Positions 32,647 through 40,695 of a stretch of DNA of 53,861 nucleotides are shown here, one piece after another. Positions within the stretch are counted from its first letter, which is position 1. Every line of letters starts with the position of its first letter. Position numbers and translations under genes: made by a program. Source of the stretch: an uncultured Clostridia bacterium. Lineage in GTDB: Bacteria; Bacillota; Clostridia; Monoglobales; Monoglobaceae. The notes under the pieces are model-generated. The model did not search any database. It saw only the letters and a list, made by a program, of their open reading frames with translations, and was not told where the DNA came from. The DNA lies in assembly GCA_947631965.1 (NCBI GenBank), contig CANRNL010000018.1, positions 1-53,861 of the forward strand. Reading direction: 5' to 3'.

Positions 32647-34227
32647 ATGAAAAGAATTTTGTGTTTGAGCGTGATTGCGGTTATGCTTATGTCGCTCGCT
32701 CCGCTTACGGCGGGTGCGGAACCCTCATATGATAATCAATATGAAAATTTGTACTATACAAAATATGATGACCATATTGAAATAACCTACTGCGAAGGAG
32801 ACGCGGTATCCGTCGATATTCCCGCCGAGATTGACGGCTTGCCCGTGACAACAATCGGTGATTATGCATTTGAGTACTGTGACAGCCTAACAAGCGTTAC
32901 AATACCAAACGGCGTTACAAGAATTGGCGAGTATGCGTTTGAGAGTTGCTACAGCTTAACGAGTATCAAAATAGGAACCGGCATAACAAGCATTGGAGCG
33001 TATGCGTTTTATGATACAGCATATTATAACGAGGCGTCAAATTGGCAAGACGGAGTGTTATATATAGACAACTGCTTGATAGAAGCAAATGATGAACTTC
33101 CTTCAGACTATGCAATAAAAAACGGCACAAGATTTATTGCTGACAGTGCATTTTATTGGCGCGACAGTTTAACGAGCGTCACAATACCGAGCAGCGTAAC
33201 AAGCATCGGCTATGAGGCTTTTGCCGACTGCGAAAACTTAACGAGTGTCGCAATAGAAAACGGTGTCAAAATAATGGATGATGAGGCGTTTTATAACTGT
33301 TACAGCTTAACGGACATCACAATACCAAATAGCGTAACAAGCATTGGAGAGTATGCGTTTATGGGCTGCGAAGGCTTAACGGACGTCACAATACCAAGCG
33401 GGGTTACAAATATCGGCAATTTTGCGTTTAATGATTGCTACGGCTTAGTGAGCATAACCGTAGACAATCAAAATAAATATTATTGTTCAATAGACGGAAA
33501 TTTGTTTGATAAAAGTAAAAAGACCTTAATACAATACGCCGCAGGAAAACAGGACAGCCAATATACAATACCAAACGGAGTTACGAGAATTGAAGAGACG
33601 GCGTTTGAGCGGTGCAAAAGCTTAATAAACGTCACGATACCGGACAGCGTAACAGACATTGGTAATTCTGCATTTATAGGCTGCGAAGGCTTAACAAGCG
33701 TCACAATACCAAACGGAGTCACAATCATTGGCAATAAGCTGTTTGCAAGTTGCAGTAGTTTAACGAGCGTCACAATGAGTAACGGGGTTACAGACATCGG
33801 CGATAATGCGTTTGATGGGTGCGACAGCTTAACGGATGTATATTATAGCGGAAGCGCGGCTGATTGGCAAAGGATATATATAGGTGACTATAACGAATGT
33901 TTAACGGATGCGGCTATACATTATAATTCGGTAATAGACACCGAGCCGACAAAGTTTGCGAGTATGCCGACGGTGAGCGCGGGCGGGAACGAAGAATACA
34001 CGTTTTCGGTTTCGCTTCAAGATATAGATAACGATTGCGTTATGGTTGCGGTAATTTATGACGGCAAAACGCTGACGGGGGCGAGTGCTGTGAACTTATC
34101 CGAGGGGCAGACCGAAGCGACCGCCTCGGTGAGCGCCGTTCACGCGGACAAGGCGAAAGTGTTTATATGGGAAAGCATAGACGGTATGAAGCCGCTTTGC
34201 CATCCGCAGACGGTAAATATAAGATAA
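32647..34227 (+). CDS. secreted leucine-rich-repeat protein, BspA-like
   Basis: A 526-aa exported surface protein. A signal peptide (about 1-24, KRILCLSVIAVMLMSLAPLTAGAE) precedes about 11-12 repeats of 23 residues of the type ITIPNSVTSIGEYAFMGCEGLT, the BspA/LRR_5 pattern. One break with no repeats lies near 125-165 and another near 265-300. A last short motif YYSGSAADWQRIYIG and a roughly 95-aa beta-rich tail follow. No LPXTG or SLH anchor is seen. BspA-like proteins bind host or bacterial partners; the ligand here is unknown. The gene is visibly AT-richer than its neighbours and uses ATA and ACA codons often, consistent with acquisition. ATG follows AGGAGG. Confidence 0.88.
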   Translation: MKRILCLSVIAVMLMSLAPLTAGAEPSYDNQYENLYYTKYDDHIEITYCEGDAVSVDIPAEIDGLPVTTIGDYAFEYCDSLTSVTIPNGVTRIGEYAFESCYSLTSIKIGTGITSIGAYAFYDTAYYNEASNWQDGVLYIDNCLIEANDELPSDYAIKNGTRFIADSAFYWRDSLTSVTIPSSVTSIGYEAFADCENLTSVAIENGVKIMDDEAFYNCYSLTDITIPNSVTSIGEYAFMGCEGLTDVTIPSGVTNIGNFAFNDCYGLVSITVDNQNKYYCSIDGNLFDKSKKTLIQYAAGKQDSQYTIPNGVTRIEETAFERCKSLINVTIPDSVTDIGNSAFIGCEGLTSVTIPNGVTIIGNKLFASCSSLTSVTMSNGVTDIGDNAFDGCDSLTDVYYSGSAADWQRIYIGDYNECLTDAAIHYNSVIDTEPTKFASMPTVSAGGNEEYTFSVSLQDIDNDCVMVAVIYDGKTLTGASAVNLSEGQTEATASVSAVHADKAKVFIWESIDGMKPLCHPQTVNIR

Positions 34228-34270
34228 AAAAGATTGTTCGCGTTACACGCGGTGATTACATTTTTCTAAT

Positions 34271-34557
34271 GTAGGGGCGCACCGCGTGCGCCCGCAACGC
34301 CCGCGTTTCACGCGGGCGGGGTTATATCCTTTTCTTGCGTAAGAAAAGGACGAAAAGAACGGTCAGGGCTCTGCCCTGACAACCCGACGGACGAAAGGCT
34401 GTTGCCTAAAGCGTCCGTCAAAACCCAATGACGGTAAAGCGGTTGCCTAATTTTATTGCTTCTAATTGAGTTTTTGCGTGAGTACATCCGCGAGCGGGCG
34501 AACACGGTTCGCCCTTACGAACTAAAAAATTAAGTTTTTGCGTGAGTACATTCGCGA
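34271..34557 (+). repeat. composite hairpin repeat, copy 1
   Basis: Fills the 444-base gap between the LRR gene and polA. Modules in order: h1 (34275-34293, GGGCGCAC/GTGCGCCC); h2 (34298-34318, CGCCCGCGT/ACGCGGGCG); h3 (34327-34350, TCCTTTTCTT/AAGAAAAGGA); h4 (34362-34380, GTCAGGGC/GCCCTGAC); h5 (34386-34419, outer GACGGACG/CGTCCGTC, inner AGGC/GCCT); h6 (34496-34514, GGGCGAAC/GTTCGCCC). A 30-base unit, AATTGAGTTTTTGCGTGAGT and onward, occurs twice (34464 and 34528). The same series with different stem bases lies at 40240-40493. Confidence 0.85.
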
Positions 34558-34582
34558 AATCAAAAAAATAAAAATATTTTTG

Positions 34583-34610
34583 TGCGCCGCATTGTTTTTG
34601 CGGCGCATTT
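34583..34610 (+). terminator. hairpin before polA holding the -35 box in its loop
   Basis: TGCGCCGCA and TGCGGCGCA form a nine-bp stem with a T-rich seven-base loop, followed by TTTGC. It resembles a terminator for incoming transcripts, but the polA -35 box lies in the loop. Confidence 0.6.
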
Positions 34611-34620
34611 GCTATATAAT
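34592..34620 (+). promoter_or_regulatory. promoter of polA
   Basis: TTGTTT at 34592-34597 and a perfect TATAAT at 34615-34620 with a 17-base spacer. The -35 box is inside the loop of the preceding hairpin and the spacer includes its right arm. Confidence 0.7.
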
Positions 34621-34671
34621 ATAATAACAACAGGCTATGCAAAAGCAAAAACGCTCTGAGAGGTGGAAATT

Positions 34672-37284
34672 TTGGAAAAACTGCTTATAGTTGACGGAAA
34701 CAGCATATTGAACCGTGCGTTTTACGGAATACGTCCGCTTACCGCGCCCGACGGAACCCCGACAAACGCGGTCTACGGTTTTTTAAATATACTTTCAAAG
34801 TACATTGACGAGGAGCCGCCCGATTATATCTGCGTCGCGTTTGACGTAAAGGCAAAGACATTTCGTCACAAAAAATATGAGCTTTACAAGGCACAGCGCA
34901 AGCCGTCGCCCGAAGATTTGAACGCACAGTTTCCCGTGATAAAAGAGGTGCTGGGCGCGATGAACTGCGCCTGTATAGAGCTTGAAGGATACGAGGCGGA
35001 CGACATCATAGGCACAATATCGCGGGTATGCTCCGAAAGAGGCGTGGAGTGTTCCGTGCTGACTGGCGACAAGGACGATTTGCAGCTCGCGGACGATATG
35101 GTGAAAATAAAGCTGGTGACAACGCGCGGCGGGACAAGCTCGACCGCTTCTTACGGACCCTCCGAAGTGTTTGAAAAATACGGCGTTACGCCGACGCAGT
35201 TTATCGATGTTAAAGGCTTGATGGGTGACCCGTCCGACAACATTCCCGGCGTTGCGGGAGTCGGTGAGAAAACAGCGGCGAGCCTTATCCAAAGGTTCGG
35301 CAGTATCGAGGCGCTCTATAACGAACTGGACACCGCCGACCTCACGCCCTCTCTGCGAAAAAAGCTGGAGGACGGTCGGGATATGGCGCGTCTGAGCCGC
35401 GAACTGTCCGAAATAGACAGACACGCGCCAATCGATACCGATTTGGAAAACTTCAGAGTGCGTCAGCCCGACACCGAAAGTCTTATCTCGATTTACAAGC
35501 GGCTTAACTTTAAGTCTATGCTTGAAAAGCTTATGTCCTCTTCCGAAACAGCCGCACGGGAGGAAAAATTTGCGGCGGAATACAAGGAGATTTCCGCCGA
35601 TAAGGCGGCTGAGCTGATAAAAGGCGGCGGCAGGCTTTTTTACAGATTGAGCGCGCCCCGCTTGATGTTCAGCACGGACGGCGAAAACATTTTCTCAGTC
35701 GAAAATGCGGACGCGGATTTCCTGAAAACAATCTTTGAGGACGGCGCGATTTTAAAGTATGGATTCGGGATAAAGCGGGATATTTTGTCTCTTCATAAGG
35801 TGGGCATAGAGTATTGCGGCGCGGCGTTCGATGTTGAGATTGCCGCGTATATCTCAGACCCGACAAGGAGCGAGTACAAGCTCTCCGATTTGCTTTTATC
35901 GAGGTTTGGAATTATGACCGAGGACGCGGAGCCGCAAAACGGCGCTCAGCTTGCTATGGATTTCGGCGACGCGTCGGCGCAGTCCGCCGACCTTGCAAAC
36001 GACGTTTTCGCTATAGCGAAGCTTACTCCCGTTATGGAAAAAGAAATAAAGGAGAACGGGCAGGAAAAGCTGTATTACGAAATAGAACTGCCGCTTATCG
36101 AAACGCTTGCGGATATGGAGATTGCGGGCGTGCGGGTGGACAGGGACGCGCTTATAAAATTCGGTCACGAGCTGAGCGGAGAAATTCAGACGCTTGAGGA
36201 GCTTATATATGACGAGGCGGGAGAGAAATTCAACATAAATTCTCCAAAACAGCTCGGAAACGTTCTGTTTGAAAATCTGGGTCTGCCGCACGGCAAAAAG
36301 ACCAAGACGGGCTATTCCACAAACGCGGACGTGTTAAACCGTCTCATCGGCGCGCACCCGATAATAGAACATATTCTCGCATACAGGCAATATACCAAAC
36401 TGCGCTCTACCTATGTGGACGGACTGCTTGCGGTTATAGACCCGTCGGACGGGCGCATACACTCAAACTTCAATCAGACCGTCACCGCGACGGGCAGGAT
36501 AAGCAGCACAGAGCCGAACCTGCAGAATATACCCGTCAGAACGCCTCTCGGACGTGAAATGAGGCGGATGTTTATCGCGGACGGCGACGACAGAATTTTG
36601 GTTGATGCGGACTATTCTCAAATCGAGCTTCGCGTACTTTCGCATATCGCGGACGACAAAAATATGCAGGACGCTTTTTTGAGCGGGAAGGATATTCACG
36701 CCCGCACAGCGTCGCAGGTTTTCGGCGTACCGCTCGAAGCGGTCACGCCCGAAATGCGTTCTCGCTCCAAAGCGGTCAACTTCGGCATTGTTTACGGAAT
36801 AGGCGCGTATTCGCTGTCGCAGGACCTCAGAATACCGCTTAAAGAGGCGAAAAATTATATTGAAAACTACCTCAAAACCTATCCTTCGGTAAAGGAGTTT
36901 ATGTCCGAAACTGTGAAACGCGGCGAGAATGACGGATATGTTTTGACTCTTTTCGGCAGACGGCGTTATCTGCCCGAACTCCGCGCATCGAACAAGATTA
37001 CGCACGCGTTCGGGGAGCGGGTTGCGATGAACGCGCCGATACAGGGCACCGCGGCGGATATTATAAAGATTGCGATGGTTAACGTCTATAAGAGGCTTAA
37101 AGAAGAAAAACTCAAATCCAAGCTGATTTTGCAGATACACGACGAGCTTATTATAGAGGCATACGCGGACGAGGTGGAAAAGGTAAAGGAAATTTTAAAA
37201 TACGAAATGGAAAACGCGGTTTCTTTGAAGGTGCCGCTGGTGGCGGAGCTTCACACCGGCAAAAGCTGGTACGAAACAAAATAA
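34672..37284 (+). CDS. polA: DNA polymerase I
   Basis: Fills gaps and removes RNA primers in replication and repair. The 870-aa protein has an N-terminal 5'-nuclease (about 1-290), a 3'-5' exonuclease-fold region (about 305-470) and a polymerase domain (about 480-870). Motif A is DADYSQIELRVLSHIADD, motif B RSRSKAVNFGIVYGIG and motif C LQIHDELIIEA. The exonuclease I motif (DxE) is replaced by LFYRLSAP, so proofreading is probably lost, as in many Firmicutes. I chose TTG at 34672 because GAGAGG lies upstream; the in-frame GTG at 34663 overlaps it. polA-coaE-slt is a common clostridial order. Confidence 0.96.
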   Translation: MEKLLIVDGNSILNRAFYGIRPLTAPDGTPTNAVYGFLNILSKYIDEEPPDYICVAFDVKAKTFRHKKYELYKAQRKPSPEDLNAQFPVIKEVLGAMNCACIELEGYEADDIIGTISRVCSERGVECSVLTGDKDDLQLADDMVKIKLVTTRGGTSSTASYGPSEVFEKYGVTPTQFIDVKGLMGDPSDNIPGVAGVGEKTAASLIQRFGSIEALYNELDTADLTPSLRKKLEDGRDMARLSRELSEIDRHAPIDTDLENFRVRQPDTESLISIYKRLNFKSMLEKLMSSSETAAREEKFAAEYKEISADKAAELIKGGGRLFYRLSAPRLMFSTDGENIFSVENADADFLKTIFEDGAILKYGFGIKRDILSLHKVGIEYCGAAFDVEIAAYISDPTRSEYKLSDLLLSRFGIMTEDAEPQNGAQLAMDFGDASAQSADLANDVFAIAKLTPVMEKEIKENGQEKLYYEIELPLIETLADMEIAGVRVDRDALIKFGHELSGEIQTLEELIYDEAGEKFNINSPKQLGNVLFENLGLPHGKKTKTGYSTNADVLNRLIGAHPIIEHILAYRQYTKLRSTYVDGLLAVIDPSDGRIHSNFNQTVTATGRISSTEPNLQNIPVRTPLGREMRRMFIADGDDRILVDADYSQIELRVLSHIADDKNMQDAFLSGKDIHARTASQVFGVPLEAVTPEMRSRSKAVNFGIVYGIGAYSLSQDLRIPLKEAKNYIENYLKTYPSVKEFMSETVKRGENDGYVLTLFGRRRYLPELRASNKITHAFGERVAMNAPIQGTAADIIKIAMVNVYKRLKEEKLKSKLILQIHDELIIEAYADEVEKVKEILKYEMENAVSLKVPLVAELHTGKSWYETK

Positions 37285-37323
37285 CACTTGTAAATGAGAT
37301 TGGGGTATGGTAAAATAAATATA

Positions 37324-37438
37324 TTCTTTTTCCTACGCGGGGAAAAGAAAGCGCGAGTTGCGACGATGTAGGGTGCGGCGCCCTCGACGCACCGCAAAAA
37401 TAAAAAATAACCGACAAAAATCCGTAGATTTTTGTCGG
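37324..37438 (+). repeat. composite hairpin repeat, copy 3 (short)
   Basis: Lies in the 202-base gap between polA and coaE. It has h3 (37324-37349, TTCTTTTTCC with GGGAAAAGAA, one G-T wobble). Then a linker GAGTTGCGACGATGTAGGG is shared with copy 2. Module G follows (37368-37394, GGTGCG/CGCACC around GCGCCCTCGA), identical to 40151-40177. Last is a terminator-like stem (37411-37438, CCGACAAAAATC/GATTTTTGTCGG, loop CGTA) whose arms recur exactly at 40557-40584. It may serve as the polA terminator. Confidence 0.8.
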
Positions 37439-37486
37439 CGAAGCCGCTTTTTGCGACGATAATAAATATAACAGGGAAAGATAGGT

Positions 37487-38071
37487 ATGAAGATAATCGG
37501 AGTTACGGGAGGAAGCGGAAGCGGAAAATCCCTGTTTTGCGGATTTTTGACCGAGCTTGGCGCGGCGGTGATAGACGCTGACGAAATTGCGCACCGCGTA
37601 ATAAAGCGCGGCGGCGCGGCGTTTGACGAAATCGTTTCGGCGTTTGGAAGCGGAATTTTGGGAGAAAACGGGGAGATAGAGCGGAAAAAGCTCGGCAAAA
37701 TTGTGTTCTCGGAGCAAAAAAAGCTCTCACTTTTGAACAAAATAACGCACAAACACATTTTTAAGGAGATGTCCGAGACGATAGAGAAAATCGAGCACGG
37801 TATAGTTTTGCTCGACGTTCCTCTTTTGTTTGCGGAAGATTTTCCGATTGAGTACGATTTGAGCATCGCGGTCATCGCACAGCGCGATGTGCGGATTGCG
37901 CGAATCGCGGAGCGCGACGGAATTTCAAGAGAGGACGCGGCGGCGAGGATAGCGGCGCAGATGAGCGACGGCGAAATGGCGGCGCGCGCGGACATATGTG
38001 TTGACAACAGCCGCGGAACAGACGAATTAAAGTCTAAAGCGGCGCGTATTTATAACATAATAGAACCATAA
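37487..38071 (+). CDS. coaE: dephospho-CoA kinase
   Basis: Last step of coenzyme A synthesis. The 194-aa P-loop kinase has GVTGGSGSGKSLFCGFL at the N-terminus, VIDADEIAHRVI, and LLDVPLLFAEDF, the typical CoaE series, plus the lid with RDVRIARIAERDGIS. ATG follows AGGGAAAG by a short gap. It follows polA after a composite repeat and precedes the lytic transglycosylase by about 39 bases. Confidence 0.95.
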   Translation: MKIIGVTGGSGSGKSLFCGFLTELGAAVIDADEIAHRVIKRGGAAFDEIVSAFGSGILGENGEIERKKLGKIVFSEQKKLSLLNKITHKHIFKEMSETIEKIEHGIVLLDVPLLFAEDFPIEYDLSIAVIAQRDVRIARIAERDGISREDAAARIAAQMSDGEMAARADICVDNSRGTDELKSKAARIYNIIEP

Positions 38072-38110
38072 AATTAAAATTATGAGATTATCGGGAAGGA
38101 ACTGCTTTTC

Positions 38111-38674
38111 TTGACACACAGCGTATCGAAAAAAAGAAAACGCCGCGCGGGTTTCGGACGCGTTGCGGCTTTTATCCTGCTTGTTTGCGCAATAGCGGGA
38201 GTTGCATATTTTTGTATAAGAGACAAAGAGCCGCTTAAAATAATATATCCGCAGAAATACAGCGTATATGTTGAAAAGTATGCGGAGCGGTTTGACGTTG
38301 ACGAAAATTTAATATATGCCATAATCAAAGTTGAGAGCAACTTTAATCCGAACGCGGAGTCGGACGCGGGCGCAAAGGGGCTTATGCAGCTTATGGATGC
38401 GACCTCGTCCGAGTGTGCGAAAAAGCTGAACGTAACCGCTGACCCGTTCGACCCGGAGGATAACATAATGCTCGGCACTTACTATCTGAGCGTGCTTATC
38501 GATTCCTGCAACAGCACCTATAACGCCATAGCCGCGTATAACGGAGGGCTTGAAAACGTAAAACGGTGGAGCAAGGATGAGTACGGAGAGCTGAGCGATA
38601 TTCCGTTTGGGGAAACCGAGGAATATGTAAAGCGGGTGCTTGACGCTTACGACAACTATTGTAAATTATATTAG
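38111..38674 (+). CDS. membrane-anchored lytic transglycosylase (SLT domain)
   Basis: Cuts peptidoglycan glycan strands outside the cell. The 187-aa protein has a basic N-terminus and one helix (about 15-38, VAAFILLVCAIAGVAYFCI). An SLT domain follows, with catalytic Glu in IYAIIKVESNFNPNAES, then GAKGLMQLM and NAIAAYNGG. The TTG start at 38111 has AAGGAA upstream; no better start exists before the helix. It follows coaE, a frequent arrangement in clostridia, and ends 18 bases before the aminopeptidase. Confidence 0.92.
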   Translation: MTHSVSKKRKRRAGFGRVAAFILLVCAIAGVAYFCIRDKEPLKIIYPQKYSVYVEKYAERFDVDENLIYAIIKVESNFNPNAESDAGAKGLMQLMDATSSECAKKLNVTADPFDPEDNIMLGTYYLSVLIDSCNSTYNAIAAYNGGLENVKRWSKDEYGELSDIPFGETEEYVKRVLDAYDNYCKLY

Positions 38675-38692
38675 TTTATAGGAGGATAAATT

Positions 38693-40099
38693 ATGTCAAA
38701 AGAAAACGAAAAACTTTACAAGGAACTGACCGCTAAAACCGTAAACGGTTACAAAAAAATCAATCCGACCGAAAAAAAGACGATGGACAAATTTTGCGAG
38801 GACTACCGCAAATTTATAACGTCGTCCAAGACCGAACGCGAATTTTGTCTTGCGGCTATGAAAATGCTTGAAAAGGCGGGATTTTCTCTGCTTGACGGCA
38901 AAACCGCTCTCAAGGCGGGTGACAGAGTTTATTCGGTAAACCGAGGCAAGGGAATTATGGCGGCGGTAATCGGACGCGAGCCTATTTCAAGCGGTGTGAA
39001 TATAGTCGGCGCGCACATAGATTCGCCGCGTCTTGACTTAAAGCCCAACCCCCTTTACGAGGACAGCGACATAGCGTTCTTTAAGACCCACTATTACGGC
39101 GGAATTAAAAAGTATCAGTGGACAACCATACCGCTTTCCATACACGGCGTTATAGTAAAGTCGGATAACACTCAGATAAAGGTATGTATCGGCGAGAATG
39201 ATGACGACCCGATATTTTGCATAACCGACCTGCTTCCGCATCTTGCGACAAAGCAGATGACCAAGAAGATGGCGGAGGCTGTTCCGGGTGAGTCGCTCAA
39301 TGTTCTGGTCGGAAATATACCGGTTGATGATGATGACGTTAAAGAACAGGTGAAATTCGGAATACTTAAATATCTTAACGAGAAGTATGAGATAACGGAG
39401 GAGGACTTTATAAGCGCGGAGCTTGAAGTCGTACCCGCTTTCCCTGCGCGTGACGCGGGTCTTGACAGAAGTATGATAGCCGGATACGGACAGGACGACA
39501 GAGTATGCGCATATACCGCTTTGCGCGCAGTTACGGATGTACGAAAGCCCGAAAAGACCGCTGTATGCCTGCTTGTTGACAAAGAGGAAATCGGAAGTAT
39601 GGGCAATACGGGTATGAAGTCGAGATTTTTTGAAAACACCCTTGCACAGATAGCCGCCCTCACCGAAAACGACTATTCCGACCTCACGATAAGACGCGCG
39701 CTGTCAAATTCGACGTGCCTTTCCGCGGACGTGGGCGCGGCGTTTGACCCGAACTATCCCGATGTGTACGAAAAGCGCAACTCCGCGATTTTAAACAACG
39801 GTCTTATGCTTTCAAAGTACACCGGTTCACGCGGCAAGAGCGGTTCGAGCGATGCGAGCGCGGAGCTTATGGCGAATATACGCGGTATATTCAACGAAAA
39901 CGGTGTTATTTGGCAGATGGGCGAGCTGGGCAAGGTAGACCTCGGAGGCGGCGGCACGATAGCTCAGTATGTCGCAAACCTTGATGTTGACGTTGTTGAC
40001 TGCGGCGTTCCGCTGTTCTCGATGCATTCTCCATATGAGATTGCGGGTAAAATTGACATTTATATGGCGTACAAGGGCTATCACGCGTTTCTCAAGTGA
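38693..40099 (+). CDS. M18-family aspartyl aminopeptidase
   Basis: Cytoplasmic metallo-aminopeptidase that removes acidic N-terminal residues. The 468-aa protein has the first metal segment VGAHIDSPRLDLKPNPLYEDSD, written here as about residues 104-125, then the HYYGGIKKYQW stretch and the catalytic DKEEIGSMGNTGMKSRF. The C-terminal metal histidine is near LFSMHSPYEIAGK. Length and motifs fit the bacterial M18 group (ApeB-like). ATG follows AGGAGG. The next 596 bases to glmM hold only the composite repeat and a promoter. Confidence 0.93.
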   Translation: MSKENEKLYKELTAKTVNGYKKINPTEKKTMDKFCEDYRKFITSSKTEREFCLAAMKMLEKAGFSLLDGKTALKAGDRVYSVNRGKGIMAAVIGREPISSGVNIVGAHIDSPRLDLKPNPLYEDSDIAFFKTHYYGGIKKYQWTTIPLSIHGVIVKSDNTQIKVCIGENDDDPIFCITDLLPHLATKQMTKKMAEAVPGESLNVLVGNIPVDDDDVKEQVKFGILKYLNEKYEITEEDFISAELEVVPAFPARDAGLDRSMIAGYGQDDRVCAYTALRAVTDVRKPEKTAVCLLVDKEEIGSMGNTGMKSRFFENTLAQIAALTENDYSDLTIRRALSNSTCLSADVGAAFDPNYPDVYEKRNSAILNNGLMLSKYTGSRGKSGSSDASAELMANIRGIFNENGVIWQMGELGKVDLGGGGTIAQYVANLDVDVVDCGVPLFSMHSPYEIAGKIDIYMAYKGYHAFLK

Positions 40100-40150
40100 T
40101 TTTTAATGTTTTCCGCGCTTTCGTGCATGGCGAGTTCTGCATTTCTTGTT

Positions 40151-40584
40151 GTAGGGTGCGGCGCCCTCGACGCACCGAATTTAAATTTTTACGTTCTATA
40201 AGTACTTTACAGGGTTCCCAAAAAGCGACTTGCGACGATGTAGGGGCGCACCGTGTGCGCCCGCAATGCCCGCGCTTTGCGCGGGCGGGGTTATGTACTT
40301 TTCCCCACGCGGGGAAAAGTACCAAAAGGCGCGTTCAAGGGGATACCCCTTGAAAAACCCCGACGGACGCAAGGCTGTTGCCTAAAGCGTCCGTCAAAAC
40401 CCAAGGCGGCAAAGTTGATACCCAATTTTACCGTTTCTAATTTAAGTTTTCGCATAAGTGCGTCCGCGGCGGGACGTCGAGGGCGCCGTCCCGTACATCG
40501 GCGCGGCTCGCCATTTTTGCGAGATCACGCACCGAATTAAATCGGAATAAAAATAACCGACAAAAATCTGCGGATTTTTGTCGG
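40151..40584 (+). repeat. composite hairpin repeat, copy 2 (longest)
   Basis: In the gap between the aminopeptidase and glmM. Modules: G (40151-40177); h1 (40244-40262); h2 (40267-40287, T-G then GCCCGCGC/GCGCGGGC); h3 (40296-40321, TACTTTTCCCC/GGGGAAAAGTA); h4 (40334-40354, TTCAAGGGG/CCCCTTGAA); h5 (40362-40395, same outer and inner pairs as copy 1); h6 (40470-40493, CGGGACG/CGTCCCG with loop TCGAGGGCGC); the closing CCGACAAAAATC stem (40557-40584). Order and spacing follow copy 1. Stems h2, h3, h4 and h6 differ in sequence but stay paired. Confidence 0.85.
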
Positions 40585-40618
40585 ATTCTTATATGGGGAA
40601 AGGACAATATAATTTCTG

Positions 40619-40647
40619 TTGACAAAAAAACAGTTTTAACATATAAT
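40619..40647 (+). promoter_or_regulatory. promoter of glmM
   Basis: TTGACA at 40619-40624 and TATAAT at 40642-40647 with a 17-base spacer, both consensus. Confidence 0.9.
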
Positions 40648-40668
40648 TACTGTAATTGCAGTTATTAT
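40643..40668. promoter_or_regulatory. candidate operator at the glmM start point
   Basis: ATAATTACTG and CAGTTATTAT are inverted repeats matching at nine of ten positions around a six-base spacer. The dyad overlaps the -10 box and transcript start, a place where a repressor would block. No regulator is adjacent. AT-rich dyads occur by chance, so confidence is moderate. Confidence 0.45.
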
Positions 40669-40695
40669 CAAGTTTTTGGAGCGGAGGAAGTAATT

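Noticed and set aside
34271-40584. CRISPR array formed by the hairpin repeats.
   Set aside because: Repeats are not regularly spaced with unique spacers, and no cas genes are present.
40096-40625. Short frames through the gap before glmM.
   Set aside because: They run through the hairpin repeat on both strands, lack ribosome binding sites and read as low-complexity Arg/Pro-rich sequence.
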